From: Methylobacterium fujisawaense
GTDB lineage: Bacteria > Pseudomonadota > Alphaproteobacteria > Rhizobiales > Beijerinckiaceae
NCBI RefSeq assembly: GCF_014138435.1
Contig: NZ_JACJIM010000002.1
Coordinates: forward strand, 310,001-374,000
Direction of reading: 5' to 3'
Length of the DNA stretch: 64,000 nucleotides
Shown: one piece after another, positions 9,901 through 19,412 of the stretch
How positions within the stretch are numbered: the first letter of the stretch is position 1
Layout: each line of letters begins with the position of its first letter
Notes under the pieces: generated by a model
Seen by the model: the letters and a program-made list of their open reading frames with translations, nothing else
The model's database searches: none
Told to the model about the DNA's origin: nothing
Translations under genes and position numbers: made by a program

Positions 9901-10136
9901 ACGCCCGGGATCTGCGAGAACTGCCGCTCCAGCGGCTGCGCCACCGACGAAGCCATCGTCTCCGGGCTCGCGCCGGGGAGCTGCGCGGTCACCTGAATCG
10001 TCGGGAAATCGACCTGCGGCAGCGGTGCGACGCCCAGCAGCGGATAGGCCACGACCCCGAGGAACAGGATGCCGACCATGATCAGCGTGGTCGCCACCGG
10101 AAACCGGATGAAGGGTGCCGAGATGCCGCCTTTCAC
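6972..10136 (-). CDS. RND multidrug efflux transporter, inner-membrane pump (MdtB/MuxB-like)
   Basis: Proton-driven inner-membrane pump of the hydrophobe/amphiphile RND family, exporting toxic compounds through a tripartite complex. About 1,054 residues, a usual length. Visible are the start APFIRFPVATTLIMVGILFLG, the QPLERQFSQIPGVAQMTS porter segment, the proton-relay helix SVGFVVDDAIVVLEN, and the second-half helices with GIVKKNGIMLVDFA. The start is probably GTG 10136 (VKGGISAPF): residues upstream of it are a charged run that does not resemble RND proteins. It lies 49 bases downstream of the adaptor gene. No outer-membrane TolC-type gene is in the window. Confidence 0.92.
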   Translation of the reverse strand: MKGGISAPFIRFPVATTLIMVGILFLGVVAYPLLGVAPLPQVDFPTIQVTAQLPGASPETMASSVAQPLERQFSQIPGVAQMTSTSSLGISTVTVQFDLNRNIDGAASDIQAAINAASGQLPKNLPTPPTYRKVNPADSPILLLSATSDSLPLIDVDDAVDVQLAQRISQISGVAQVFIGGQQKPAVRVQIDPAKLVAKGLSLEDVRAQLTLTTVNNPKGSIDGGSHSYTIYANDQLTAAQNWNDVIIAYRDGAPLRVRDIGQAVAGPEDTKQAGWTNGRRGIFLVVFKQPGANVIDTVDSIKAQLPRLTATLPAAIKVGILSDRTQTIRASVEDVQFTLMLTIVLVVGVIFVFLRSFWATVIPSVTVPLALLGACALMWMAGYTLDNLSLMALTISVGFVVDDAIVVLENISRYVEAGMRPMEAAFKGAGEIGFTIVSISVSLIAVLIPLLLMGGIIGRLFREFAVVLSMTIAVSAFVSLTLTPMMASRLLKPHDGERHGRLYRISEAAFDGLLAVYADALDVALRFRRVTLLVFFATLALTGYLFVAIPKGFFPQQDTGFMIGVTEASQDISFSAMQALQEKVGAIVQADPAVATVGMSLGGNGQALNSGRMYITLKPRDERDANAFQVIGRLRPKLERVEGIRTFIQATQDVRTGGRTSRTQFEYTLQDPDLAELNAWAPRILDTLKTLPELRDVATDQQTRGTTLTLSIDRDAASRYGITPQLIDDTLYDAFGQRQIAQYFTQLNSYHVVLEVLPALQGSVESLDRIYIKAPIGGGQVPLAAFARWTTVPVAPLAVNHQGQFPAVTISFNLAPDVALGQATEAIGRAMRELQVPPTVVSGFQGTAQAFQQSLSTVPLLILAALFVVYLILGILYESFIHPITILSTLPSAGVGALAVLMWAGFDFSLIALIGIILLIGIVKKNGIMLVDFAIVAEREEGLTPEAAIRKAALLRFRPILMTTMAALLGGIPLMVATGTGSEIRQPLGYAMVGGLAVSQVLTLFTTPVIYIYLDRLAHRLSFRDRPETTQVARADAEPVEEVRGPPTLHAAE

Positions 10137-10185
10137 CGCTCGGCCTCGCGCGGAACTGCTCTCGTCATCGCCGCCTCGCTCACCC

Positions 10186-11439
10186 TCAACGCAGCGCCTC
10201 CGCCTGCGCGGTGTGGGCGGCGTGCGGGTCACCCACGAGGCTGCCGTCCTGGACCTTGTACTGACCGGCGACGATCACCCGCTCGCCGGGCTGCAGATCG
10301 CCGCTGAGGATCCGGGTCCGACCGGAATCGGAGCGCCCCGCTTTCAGAGCGCGCTGATGGGCGTGGTTTCCGTCATCCACCGAGAAGACGAACAGGCCGT
10401 CGGGACCGTGCTGGATGGCATTGTCCGGTACGGTCATGGCGACGGCGACCGTGCCGACCCGCATCTTGGTGGAGACCGACAGGCCCGGCCACAGGGCGTG
10501 GATCTTGTTCTCGAAAACGGCCTTGAGGCGGATCGTGCCGGTCGCCGTGTCGACTTGGTTGTTGAACAGGGCGAGCTTGCCGTCCGCGAGCTTCGTCAGC
10601 CCGTCCGAACTCCAGGCTTCCACCGGGACGTCGCCCTTGCGCAGGGCTGCGGCGATCGCGGGCAACTGATCCTCCGGCGCCGTGAAGACGACGAAGATCG
10701 GCTCCACCTGCGTGATCGTGACGATCGGGGTCTGGCCCGCCGCGTTGACGATGTTGCCGATATCGACCTGCCGGAAGCCGGTGACGCCGTCGATGGGCGC
10801 GCGGACCGTCGCGTAGCCGAGCTGCGTCGTGGCGTTGTCGATAGCCGCCTGATCGGACGCCACCTGCGCGGTGAGCTGGGCGACCAGGGCGGTCTGCGTC
10901 TCGGTCTGCTGTCGGGAGGCGTAGGCGCCCAGTCCGGTGTAGCGGACAAGGTCGGCTTTGGCGTTGCCGAGATTGGCCGTGTCCTGTTCCTTCTTGGCCT
11001 TCGCCTGAGCGAGCGCTGCCTGATAGGGCCGCGGGTCGATCTGCACGAGGACATCGTCCTTGTGGACGGTCTGTCCCTCCCGGAACGCCACCTGCTGGAT
11101 CTCGCCGTCGACCCGCGTGCGGACCTGGACGGTGTTGTAGGCCTGCACGGTGCCCAGGCCGTTCGAGACCAGGGCGAACGGACCCTGCTCGACCGTCCCG
11201 AGGGTGACGGGCACAGGAAGCGGTGCCGCCGCCACGGGCTTCGCGACGGGCCTGTTCAGATACGTGTAGCCGTAGGCGGCGCCGCCCGTGATGGCGAGGA
11301 GGAGCAGGCCCAGACCGGCCGCGCCGGAGCGTCTCGATGCGGGGCCCGGCGCCGGTCGATGGACGCCGTCGTCGTCCGTGCGCGTCACCGGCGCGTCGGA
11401 TCGAAAGGTGTCGCGCTCACGCACGTCCTCATTCAGCAT
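10186..11439 (-). CDS. RND efflux periplasmic adaptor subunit (MdtA-like)
   Basis: Membrane fusion protein linking the inner-membrane pump to an outer-membrane channel. The 417 residues show a charged cytoplasmic start, one transmembrane anchor near 40-58 (GAAGLGLLLLAITGGAAYGY), and the lipoyl half motif VDGEIQQVAFREGQTVHKDDVLVQIDPRPY. A coiled-coil hairpin rich in Ala/Gln follows (AQAKAKKEQDTANLGNAKAD), then YATVRAPIDGVTG and the C-terminal beta-barrel. It is first in a two-gene operon with the pump. No regulator gene is adjacent. Confidence 0.9.
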   Translation of the reverse strand: MLNEDVRERDTFRSDAPVTRTDDDGVHRPAPGPASRRSGAAGLGLLLLAITGGAAYGYTYLNRPVAKPVAAAPLPVPVTLGTVEQGPFALVSNGLGTVQAYNTVQVRTRVDGEIQQVAFREGQTVHKDDVLVQIDPRPYQAALAQAKAKKEQDTANLGNAKADLVRYTGLGAYASRQQTETQTALVAQLTAQVASDQAAIDNATTQLGYATVRAPIDGVTGFRQVDIGNIVNAAGQTPIVTITQVEPIFVVFTAPEDQLPAIAAALRKGDVPVEAWSSDGLTKLADGKLALFNNQVDTATGTIRLKAVFENKIHALWPGLSVSTKMRVGTVAVAMTVPDNAIQHGPDGLFVFSVDDGNHAHQRALKAGRSDSGRTRILSGDLQPGERVIVAGQYKVQDGSLVGDPHAAHTAQAEALR

Positions 11440-11693
11440 GCGCCGTTATCCGCCCCTTGGCCCGAAAGCTCCGCACAGCCGGAAGATTTTGCATCCATTA
11501 GCATACAATCCGCGTTCCGGACATCGTGGCGTCCCGCCGATCACGGCAATGTTCCCCGACGTAAAGCGTGCAAGCGCCGACGGCAGAGGGTAGCGTCACG
11601 CCGTCCGACACCCCGTCCGGACGATCCGTGCCTGGTGCGGCGGCGCGGAACATCCGCCGATGCCGCGCCGAGGATGTGAGACCGGGACGCCGC
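11440..11693. other. Intergenic region upstream of the efflux operon
   Basis: 254 bases between the divergent adaptor gene and a small hypothetical gene. It should hold the efflux promoter. The stretch near 11488-11510 (ttttgcatccattagcat) is more AT-rich than its surroundings. I see no convincing dyad or recognisable operator. Confidence 0.3.
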
Positions 11694-11921
11694 ATGGCCT
11701 CGACGCTGGAACTGGATGGCCTGAACGAGCTGCGCGATGCGCTAATCGAGGAACGGCAGATCATCGTCGCATCGGTGCGGAAACTGCGCGACGCGCGGCG
11801 CCGGAAAGGCACGTTCGTACTGGGTGACGGCGCCGATGCCGGTCCGCGGCTGGTCGCCGTGCAGGAGCAGATCGAAGTGGTCGAATCCATCATCGCCGCG
11901 CTCACGCAATCCCGGACCTGA
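11694..11921 (+). CDS. Small hypothetical protein, 75 residues
   Basis: Not recognised. From ATG 11694 it encodes MASTLELDGLNELRDALIEE and continues as a mostly helical, charged protein (VRKLRDARRRKGTFVLGDG, then VAVQEQIEVVESIIAALTQS). Two amphipathic helices around a short turn suggest a small helical-hairpin protein. There is no signal peptide or membrane segment. Codon use resembles the neighbours, which supports it being a real gene. An earlier in-frame start at 11568 adds a low-quality arginine/serine-rich leader and was not used. Confidence 0.5.
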   Translation: MASTLELDGLNELRDALIEERQIIVASVRKLRDARRRKGTFVLGDGADAGPRLVAVQEQIEVVESIIAALTQSRT

Positions 11922-12375
11922 CGCGATCCGGATCCGCATCGTCGGAAAACCCGTTCCGGGCGCCTCGTCCGGAATGCCATTGTCCGGCACTGCCACAGTT
12001 CGATGTCCGGGATGTTTCTGAGCTTTTTGCTCGGCCTTCCCGGGATCGGATATGCGCCGCTCGGTCGGCCCTTGAAGTCAGACGCCGGTGTGCCGAGTCA
12101 TCGATCAGTCCTGCGGCAGGATTCGACGCCGCGCTTTGCCGAAAAAAGGCCCTTGATCCAGCCCTGCACAATATTGGTACCCCGGCGTTTCTGGCAGGTC
12201 CCGGCAGTCGAATGGGACGGCGCGTTGCCGCGGCGTCGGTGCTCGTTTGCCGGTTATGGATTCGCCCGGGCGTGACGATCCACGCGGCTTGTACAGGCTC
12301 TGCACATCTTTCGGGCTGGACGATCGCGATGCCGTGCTGTTAGCCCAACGCAACTCAAGGCGCAGGACTACGAAG
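11922..12375. other. 454-base stretch without a convincing gene
   Basis: Lies between two small plus-strand genes. Short open frames exist (for example 12003-12275) but lack family character. A modest AT-rich patch occurs near 12130-12180 (gaaaaaaggcccttgatcc and cacaatattggtacc). No tRNA-like sequence, strong dyad or repeat was seen. Confidence 0.3.
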
Positions 12376-12555
12376 ATGGACGCCTTCGATCACACCGGAA
12401 CGGCGCACGACGCCGACGAAACCCTCGACACGCCTCACGAGACCGAGCTTCTGGCCCTCTGGCGCGCCCTCGCGGCCGACAGGCGCGCGCGGGACGAGCG
12501 CATGGCACGCCTGCGCGCCATGCGCCTGATCGGCGGAGACGACGGAACCGACTGA
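12376..12555 (+). CDS. Small hypothetical protein, 59 residues
   Basis: Not recognised. Acidic N-terminus (MDAFDHTGTAHDADETLDTP) followed by a helical basic part ALWRALAADRRARDERMARLRAMRL. The start at ATG 12376 has only a weak upstream AGGA. Its stop codon abuts the stop codon of the convergent 71-residue gene, the two forming the palindrome TGATCA, so the transcripts probably meet here. It may be a small DNA- or RNA-associated or regulatory protein, but nothing in the sequence settles that. Confidence 0.45.
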   Translation: MDAFDHTGTAHDADETLDTPHETELLALWRALAADRRARDERMARLRAMRLIGGDDGTD

Positions 12556-12771
12556 TCAATCGGTCTCCGGCATCCCGTCCTGAATGCGGCTCGCCAGGAC
12601 GAAGCCGACCGCCATCGCCATGGCTTCGGCCTGTGCGATCAGCTTCGGCTCGCCGGCATCGCGCGCCGCCTGCAGCAGCTGGATCGCGTGGCGGCCAAGA
12701 CGGAGGGTCACGTCCTCTTCGCCCGCTGGGTCGTCCTCCGGCATCCCGTGGCTCTGGGCGCGGTCAGTCAT
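12556..12771 (-). CDS. Small hypothetical protein, 71 residues, third gene of the GNAT/hydrolase operon
   Basis: Not recognised by name. The sequence has an acidic start (MPEDDPAGEEDVTLRLGRHA) and a helical stretch IQLLQAARDAGEPKLIAQAEAMAMAVGFVLASRIQDG. Its ATG overlaps the stop of the cysteine hydrolase gene in the 8-base string ATGACTGA, a clear sign of translational coupling, so it is very likely a real gene. No signal peptide, no Cys, and no motif that suggests an enzyme; it could be an accessory or partner protein of the two enzymes upstream. Confidence 0.6.
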   Translation of the reverse strand: MTDRAQSHGMPEDDPAGEEDVTLRLGRHAIQLLQAARDAGEPKLIAQAEAMAMAVGFVLASRIQDGMPETD

Positions 12772-13378
12772 TGTCGTGCCTCGATCTCGGGGCGGCTGGC
12801 ATGGGCTTGAACGGCGAGGAGGTCGCTATCCACGATTGCGTGTCCGTGACGTCGCCGAAGACCCGCATCACCGCGCTCACCGACCGGTGGATCTCTTCGG
12901 CGCCGATGTCCTCCAGATCGTGGCTGGCGGAGGCATCGGACAGGAAGGTCACGTCCTGACCCCGGTGGAAGCCGTCGACCGCCGTCGCGAGGCAGGAGGA
13001 TTCGGCGGCGAAGCCCGCCATGACCAGGGGCGGGCTTCCGCGCTCCATCGCGTCGGCGAAGGCGGGGCTCGCGTAGCAGGAGGGGCGGTCCCGGTCGAAG
13101 ATCATGTCGCAGCCGTGGGGCTCGAACCCCTCGATCCAGCGGGCGTAGCGGCTGCCCGCCTGGAACAGCGGCGCCCCGACCCAGCGGACATAGGCCACCT
13201 GTATGCCGCTCGCGCGGGCATGCGCGAGGGCGCGGCGGCAGTTTTGGAGCGCGGGCTCGATCCCCGACAGGGCGAGCGGACGCCCGGCGATCTCGTATTC
13301 CTGCTGCATGTCCACCAGCACCAGAACCGGGACGCTGCGGGGCCGGCGATACAGCGCCGGATTGATCGGCCGGTTCAT
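12764..13378 (-). CDS. Isochorismatase-family cysteine hydrolase
   Basis: Predicted cytosolic amidase/hydrolase of 204 residues. The family triad is Asp-Lys-Cys. Asp23 is seen in VLVLVDMQQEY and Cys129 in AGFAAESSCLATAVDGFHRG. At the usual Lys position the protein reads FDRDRPSCYASPAF, giving Arg98 instead of Lys, which is unusual and may alter or weaken catalysis. It overlaps the upstream GNAT gene by ATGA and the downstream 71-residue gene by ATGACTGA, so all three are coupled. Substrate unknown; nicotinamide-like, ureide or N-carbamoyl compounds are typical for the superfamily. Confidence 0.8.
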   Translation of the reverse strand: MNRPINPALYRRPRSVPVLVLVDMQQEYEIAGRPLALSGIEPALQNCRRALAHARASGIQVAYVRWVGAPLFQAGSRYARWIEGFEPHGCDMIFDRDRPSCYASPAFADAMERGSPPLVMAGFAAESSCLATAVDGFHRGQDVTFLSDASASHDLEDIGAEEIHRSVSAVMRVFGDVTDTQSWIATSSPFKPMPAAPRSRHDND

Positions 13379-14628
13379 CGCGCCGCCACCGTCCGGTCCA
13401 CGGAGGGCCGCGTCACGGCCCGGCTGCGAGACCGGTCGAGGGTCCCCGCCCGGTGCCAGCGTCCTTCCGGCCGGATGATGACATAGGGGTCGGCGCCGAG
13501 CCCGATGGCCTGCGGATGCGGCTCTGCCTCCATCAGCATCTCGACGTAGTCGAAGTCCGAGAAGACCAGTTCCTGCGCACCGTCGAAGATCCGGAAGCCG
13601 AAGCGGCTCCAGAAGCCGACGAGGCGCTTCTGGGCGTGGCCGTAGAGCCGGCGGTAGCCCTTCACCCGCGCGAGTTCGATGCCGGCCCGGACCAGGGCGA
13701 AGGCCAAGCGGGTGTTGCGGAACTCGGCCCGGACCGCAAGTCGCTCGATCTTGGCGAAATCCGCGAAGAACCGGATGCGCAGGCAGCCCGCCGGCTCGTC
13801 CCCGACATAGCCGATCAGGTGCGTCGCCGAGAGGTCGTTGCCGTCGAACTCCTCCTCGTAGGGGCAGGCCTGCTCTGCCATGTACACGGCGGCGCGCAGG
13901 GCGATGACCCGAGACAGATCCTCCAGGTTCCGCGCGACCGCGACGCTGGTGCCGGCCCCGCCCGGCTTGTGGCTGTCGTAGAGCGGTGCGGCCTCCGTCT
14001 TCGGCCCGCGGGCGAAATGGTACAGGTCCACACAGCCGGTCTTGCGGACCGTGAAGCCGAGCGTCGTGAGCAGATCCGCGCCCTCGGGCGTCGCCGCCCG
14101 GGCGTAGAAATCGACGCCGCGATAGGTTGGGCTCGACAGACGGTCGAAGACGAGGCTGACGCCACCGGCAAGCCGCCGCCGCGCGTAGACCGCCCAGACA
14201 TAGATCCCGGCCGGACGTTCGTGCTGACCGGCCAGCATCGCGGCCGGTGGATCCGACGCATCGAGCGTTCCCGTCTTGAGCGCGGCCAGGCCGGCCGCAT
14301 TCAGCATCAGGCAGGCGACGAAGCCGTCGCCCTGCGGATGTGCCGCATCGAACTTGTGTTTCTGGGCAATCGCCAGGACGCTGTCCGGATTGATCGACAT
14401 CACGCGCTGCACGACGTGCAGGGGTGCCAGATCCGGCAGATCTGTACGCGCATCTTCGATCAGGCGTCTGAGATCGTCCGGCGCCGGCATGAATACGACG
14501 AGATGACGGGCGATACGATCGACGCGCAACATGCTCAGGTCATGCCGCGGCTCCACAGTGACTGACGCTGGACCAAGTTGATCCGTATCCCCCGCCACGA
14601 ACTGGCCGCGAGCCATGTGCAGTGTCAT
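13375..14628 (-). CDS. Tandem GNAT-type acyltransferase protein
   Basis: About 417 residues. The C-terminal part (roughly 240-360) is a clear GNAT N-acetyltransferase: ACPYEEEFDGNDLSATHLIG, then EPAGCLRIRFFADFAKIERL, AVRAEFRNTRLAFALVRAGI and YGHAQKRLVGFWSRFGFR. The N-terminal half (FMPAPDDLRRLIEDARTDLP up to GADLLTTLGFTVRK) looks like a second, degenerate GNAT-like fold. ATG 14628 was chosen; in-frame ATGs at 14643 and 14676 are possible. It is divergent from a LysR gene and heads an overlapping three-gene operon. The acyl acceptor is unknown. Confidence 0.78.
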   Translation of the reverse strand: MTLHMARGQFVAGDTDQLGPASVTVEPRHDLSMLRVDRIARHLVVFMPAPDDLRRLIEDARTDLPDLAPLHVVQRVMSINPDSVLAIAQKHKFDAAHPQGDGFVACLMLNAAGLAALKTGTLDASDPPAAMLAGQHERPAGIYVWAVYARRRLAGGVSLVFDRLSSPTYRGVDFYARAATPEGADLLTTLGFTVRKTGCVDLYHFARGPKTEAAPLYDSHKPGGAGTSVAVARNLEDLSRVIALRAAVYMAEQACPYEEEFDGNDLSATHLIGYVGDEPAGCLRIRFFADFAKIERLAVRAEFRNTRLAFALVRAGIELARVKGYRRLYGHAQKRLVGFWSRFGFRIFDGAQELVFSDFDYVEMLMEAEPHPQAIGLGADPYVIIRPEGRWHRAGTLDRSRSRAVTRPSVDRTVAAR

Positions 14629-14725
14629 CGGATGACCTGTCATTCGGTTTCGGATTGACGGTCCAGCACTTCGCATCTAGCGCTCTGGCTGTATGTGCAA
14701 AAATTGAAACAGGGGTGTTCCGTCG
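14629..14725. promoter_or_regulatory. Divergent promoter between GNAT operon and LysR gene
   Basis: 97 bases shared by two divergent genes, the usual arrangement for LysR control of the neighbouring operon. An AT-rich run (tgcaaaaattgaaaca, about 14696-14711) lies just before the LysR start. I could not find a clean LysR dyad, so the operator is unplaced. Confidence 0.4.
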
Positions 14726-15739
14726 ATGGAACAGACGGAGGCAAGCCGGGGCTCGATGCCCGACTGGCAGAGCATCCGAGTCTTCCTGACGCTCCAGCGG
14801 TCCGGAAGCTTCCGATCGGCGGCCGCCAAGCTCGGCCTGTCCGTGAATTCGGTGCGTCGCCGGATCGGCGATCTCGAGGCCCTGATCGGTGCCCCGCTGA
14901 TGACGCGCCATGTCGACGGGATCCGTCTGACCACCGAGGGCCAGGCGATCCTGGACGCGGCCAACCGCATGGAGGCTGCGGCGTTCAGCCTGGTGCGCAC
15001 GGGCGAGGTCGCTCCGTTCGCCGAGACCGGCGAGGTCCGCATCGCGGTGACGGAGGGGCTGGGGGCGTTCTGGCTCGCGCCGCGGCTCGTCGAGTTCCAG
15101 CGCGCCAATCCGCGCCTGACCGTCGACCTGCGCTGCGCCATGGAATCCGCCGACGTCCTGCGGCTTGAAGCGGACGTTGCCATCCAGCTGACGCGCCCGA
15201 CGAGCCCGGACCTGCGCGTCGTCAAGCTCGGCCGCATCCACATGGTGCCCTATGCCGGGCGGAGCTACGTGGAGACGTATGGGCTTCCCGATCGCCCCGA
15301 GGATCTCGCGCGCCACCGGATCGTGGTTCAGGACGGCAGCCAGACCATGCGCCTCGAGGATTACGTGCGCTCAGTGCCGGGCTTTCCCGCGACGGTGCCG
15401 ATCACCCTGAAGATCAATGTCAGCAGCGCGTATTACTGGGCGATCGCGAAGGGCGCCGGGATCGGCCTCCTGCCGACCTATGCCAGCGCGATCGGCGCGC
15501 AGGTCGTCCCGGTGGACAATCTCGGCCGCTTCGGCGTCGACATCTGGCTGACCTATCACCCGGATGCGGAGCGGATCGGCCGCGTGCGGCGGACGATCGA
15601 CTGGCTGCGGGCGTCCTTCGATCCGAAGCGCTATCCCTGGTTCCGGGACGAGTTCATCCATCCCCGCGACCTGCCGGGCGCCGTCAAGGGCGAGTCCCTG
15701 CCGGACCTGTTCGCCGGGTTCATCGCCATGACCTCGTGA
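14726..15739 (+). CDS. LysR-family transcriptional regulator
   Basis: 337 residues. The N-terminal winged helix covers SIRVFLTLQRSGSFRSAAAK and LGLSVNSVRRRIGDLEALIG; the inducer-binding domain begins near GEVRIAVTEGLGAFWLAPRL. The helix-turn-helix has an unusual leading extension MEQTEASRGSMPDW, so Met11 (ATG 14756) is a possible alternative start. The C-terminus is longer than usual (YPWFRDEFIHPRDLPGAVKG). It is divergent from the GNAT/cysteine-hydrolase operon, its likely target. It precedes the urease genes by 126 bases, but control of urease is not evident. Confidence 0.88.
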   Translation: MEQTEASRGSMPDWQSIRVFLTLQRSGSFRSAAAKLGLSVNSVRRRIGDLEALIGAPLMTRHVDGIRLTTEGQAILDAANRMEAAAFSLVRTGEVAPFAETGEVRIAVTEGLGAFWLAPRLVEFQRANPRLTVDLRCAMESADVLRLEADVAIQLTRPTSPDLRVVKLGRIHMVPYAGRSYVETYGLPDRPEDLARHRIVVQDGSQTMRLEDYVRSVPGFPATVPITLKINVSSAYYWAIAKGAGIGLLPTYASAIGAQVVPVDNLGRFGVDIWLTYHPDAERIGRVRRTIDWLRASFDPKRYPWFRDEFIHPRDLPGAVKGESLPDLFAGFIAMTS

Positions 15740-15865
15740 CGTCGCCGGGACCCTGAGCGGCCCCCGACCGTCGATGGCCCGAAGCGTCTCCACGGGGCCC
15801 GCCTTGGCCTTGACCGCGCAACGCGCATGATCCTTGCTCCGGCGGCCACGACGACGAGGTTGCCC

Positions 15866-16486
15866 GTGCTGCTGACACCCCGCGAAAAGGACAAGCTGCT
15901 GATCGCCATGGCGGCACAGGTGGCGCGCAACCGCCTCGCACGGGGCGTGAAGCTCAACCACCCGGAGGCGGTGGCGCTGATCACCGATTTCGTGGTCGAG
16001 GGCGCCCGGGACGGCCGCACCGTGGCCGATCTGATGCAGGCCGGCGCCAAAGTGCTGACCAGCGATCAGGTCATGGAGGGCGTGCCGGAGATGATCCACG
16101 ACATCCAGGTCGAGGCCACCTTCCCGGACGGGACAAAGCTCGTCACCGTGCACCACCCGATCCGGGGGACGGCCTCGGCAGACGTCCCCGGGGCCGTGAC
16201 GACGCTGCCCGGCGAGATCGTCTTCAACGCAGACGCCGAGCGGACCGTGCTCGAAGTCGCCAATGTCGGGGACCGGCCGATCCAGGTCGGCTCGCACTAT
16301 CACTTCTTCGAGGTCAATCCGGGCCTCGTGTTCGAGCGGGAGCAGGCCCGCGGCAAGCGCCTCGACATCGCGCCGGGCACCGCCGTGCGTTTCGAGCCGG
16401 GATCGACGCGGGAGGTCGCGCTGGTGCCGCTCTCCGGCGGACGCACCGTGTACGGTTTCCGCGGCGACGTGATGGGCAAGCTCTGA
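15866..16486 (+). CDS. ureAB: Urease gamma-beta fusion subunit (UreA-UreB)
   Basis: Structural subunit of the nickel enzyme urease (urea to ammonia and carbamate). 206 residues. Residues 1-100 are UreA ([60 protein letters not shown]). Residues after about 105 are UreB ([50 protein letters not shown]). The two are joined in one frame through [14 protein letters not shown] 15866 is preferred: it has GAGG six bases upstream and gives the canonical UreA N-terminus, whereas ATG 15827 adds 13 unlikely residues. Two bases separate it from ureC. Confidence 0.92.
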   Translation: MLLTPREKDKLLIAMAAQVARNRLARGVKLNHPEAVALITDFVVEGARDGRTVADLMQAGAKVLTSDQVMEGVPEMIHDIQVEATFPDGTKLVTVHHPIRGTASADVPGAVTTLPGEIVFNADAERTVLEVANVGDRPIQVGSHYHFFEVNPGLVFEREQARGKRLDIAPGTAVRFEPGSTREVALVPLSGGRTVYGFRGDVMGKL

Positions 16487-16488
16487 CC

Positions 16489-18216
<1,728 letters not shown>

Positions 18217-18229
18217 GCGGTCCCGTCCG

Positions 18230-18727
18230 ATGATTCGCGCCACCCGCATCCTTCGCCGGGACGCCCTGTCCGGCGGCGAGATCGTCGACCGCGTCGTGCT
18301 CGATCACGGCGACCGGCATCGCCGCCGGGTCGCCATGCGCGGCGCAGGCGGGCTGGGCTTCCTGCTCGACCTGCCGGAGCCGGCCGTGCTGGAGGACGGC
18401 GACGCCCTAATCCTGCAGGACGGCCGCCTCGTCTGGGTCGAGGCGGCGCCGGAGCGCCTTCTGGAGATCCGCGCACCGGACGACCATGCCCTCAAGCGCC
18501 TGATCTGGCACATCGGCAACCGGCACATCCCCGCCGAGATCGGCGCGGACGCGGTGTGGATCGCCGATGACCATGTGCTCGCCGAGATGGTGCGCGGTCT
18601 CGGCGGCACCGCCGAGCCCGTGGAGCGACCGTTCCGGCCCGAGGGCGGTGCCTATTCCGGCGGCCACGCCCACGAGCATGACCATTCCCACGGCGGCCAC
18701 CACCATCACCACCATGCCGGCGGCTGA
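18230..18727 (+). CDS. ureE: Urease accessory protein UreE (nickel metallochaperone)
   Basis: Delivers nickel to the urease assembly complex. 165 residues. The N-terminal domain is degenerate but the C-terminal metal domain is clear: [15 protein letters not shown] and [16 protein letters not shown]. The tail is His-rich ([20 protein letters not shown]), typical of UreE proteins that store nickel. It starts 13 bases after ureC and its 3' end overlaps the ureF start by 14 bases, so UreE and UreF are translationally coupled. Confidence 0.93.
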   Translation: MIRATRILRRDALSGGEIVDRVVLDHGDRHRRRVAMRGAGGLGFLLDLPEPAVLEDGDALILQDGRLVWVEAAPERLLEIRAPDDHALKRLIWHIGNRHIPAEIGADAVWIADDHVLAEMVRGLGGTAEPVERPFRPEGGAYSGGHAHEHDHSHGGHHHHHHAGG

Positions 18728-19403
18728 AACCCTGGATTCGCTGCGTCTGATGGCGTGGCTGTCGCCGGGTTACCCGGTGGGCGCCTACGCCTACTCGCAC
18801 GGCCTGGAATGGGCTGTCGAAGCCGGAGATATCCGCGACGAGGCCGGCCTGACGCTGTGGCTCGAGGACGTCTGTACCCGCGGCGCCCTGCGCAACGACC
18901 TGATCCTCGCGGCCGAGGCCCACCGGGCGGCAGGCGCCTCCGACGGCGTCGGCCTCATCGCCGTCAACGATCTCGCGCTCGCCCTCGCCCCGTCCCGGGA
19001 ACTGCACCTCGAGACGAGCCAGCAGGGGCGGAGCTTTCTGGACGCGACACGCGGCGCCTGGCCCTGCCCGGCGCTTGCGGCGCTCTCCGAAGAACTGCCT
19101 GGTCCGGTCGCCTACCCGGTCGCCGTCGGGCTCGCCGCCGGGGCGCATCGCATGGCGCTGGCGTCGGTTCTCGCCGTCTACGGCCTCGCCTTCCTTCAGA
19201 ACCTCGTCTCGGCGGCCCTGCGGGCGGCGCCCGTGGGCCAGGCAGCCGGGACCCGGGTGATCGCCGCCCTTGCTCCGCGGCTCGTGCCGCTGGCCGCCGC
19301 CGCCGCTGAGGCGGGGCTCGACGCCCTCGGTGCCGCAACCTTCCGCCTGGATCTCGGCTCCTTTCGGCACGAGACTCAATATTCCCGCATCTTCCGATCC
19401 TGA
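18714..19403 (+). CDS. ureF: Urease accessory protein UreF
   Basis: All-helical accessory factor that acts with UreD and UreG in GTP-dependent activation of urease. 229 residues from ATG 18714 ([20 protein letters not shown]), which is the UreF-like beginning; an earlier in-frame start lies inside ureE in the wrong frame. Family stretches are [34 protein letters not shown] and [15 protein letters not shown]. The C-terminus [10 protein letters not shown] is typical. Overlaps ureE by 14 bases and precedes ureG by 9. Confidence 0.93.
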   Translation: MPAAETLDSLRLMAWLSPGYPVGAYAYSHGLEWAVEAGDIRDEAGLTLWLEDVCTRGALRNDLILAAEAHRAAGASDGVGLIAVNDLALALAPSRELHLETSQQGRSFLDATRGAWPCPALAALSEELPGPVAYPVAVGLAAGAHRMALASVLAVYGLAFLQNLVSAALRAAPVGQAAGTRVIAALAPRLVPLAAAAAEAGLDALGAATFRLDLGSFRHETQYSRIFRS

Positions 19404-19412
19404 GCCCGAAGC

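Noticed and set aside
6984..10307. Very long open frame (about 1,100 codons) on the plus strand
   Set aside because: It is antisense to the RND pump. Its translation is a repetitive His/Arg/Asp/Gln-rich string typical of the reverse frame of GC-rich coding DNA.
12003..12275. Small open frame in the 454-base gap
   Set aside because: No ribosome-binding site of note, composition uneven, no family character.
14726..16486. Idea that the LysR gene regulates urease
   Set aside because: It is divergent from the GNAT operon, its more natural target, and no operator was seen before ureAB.
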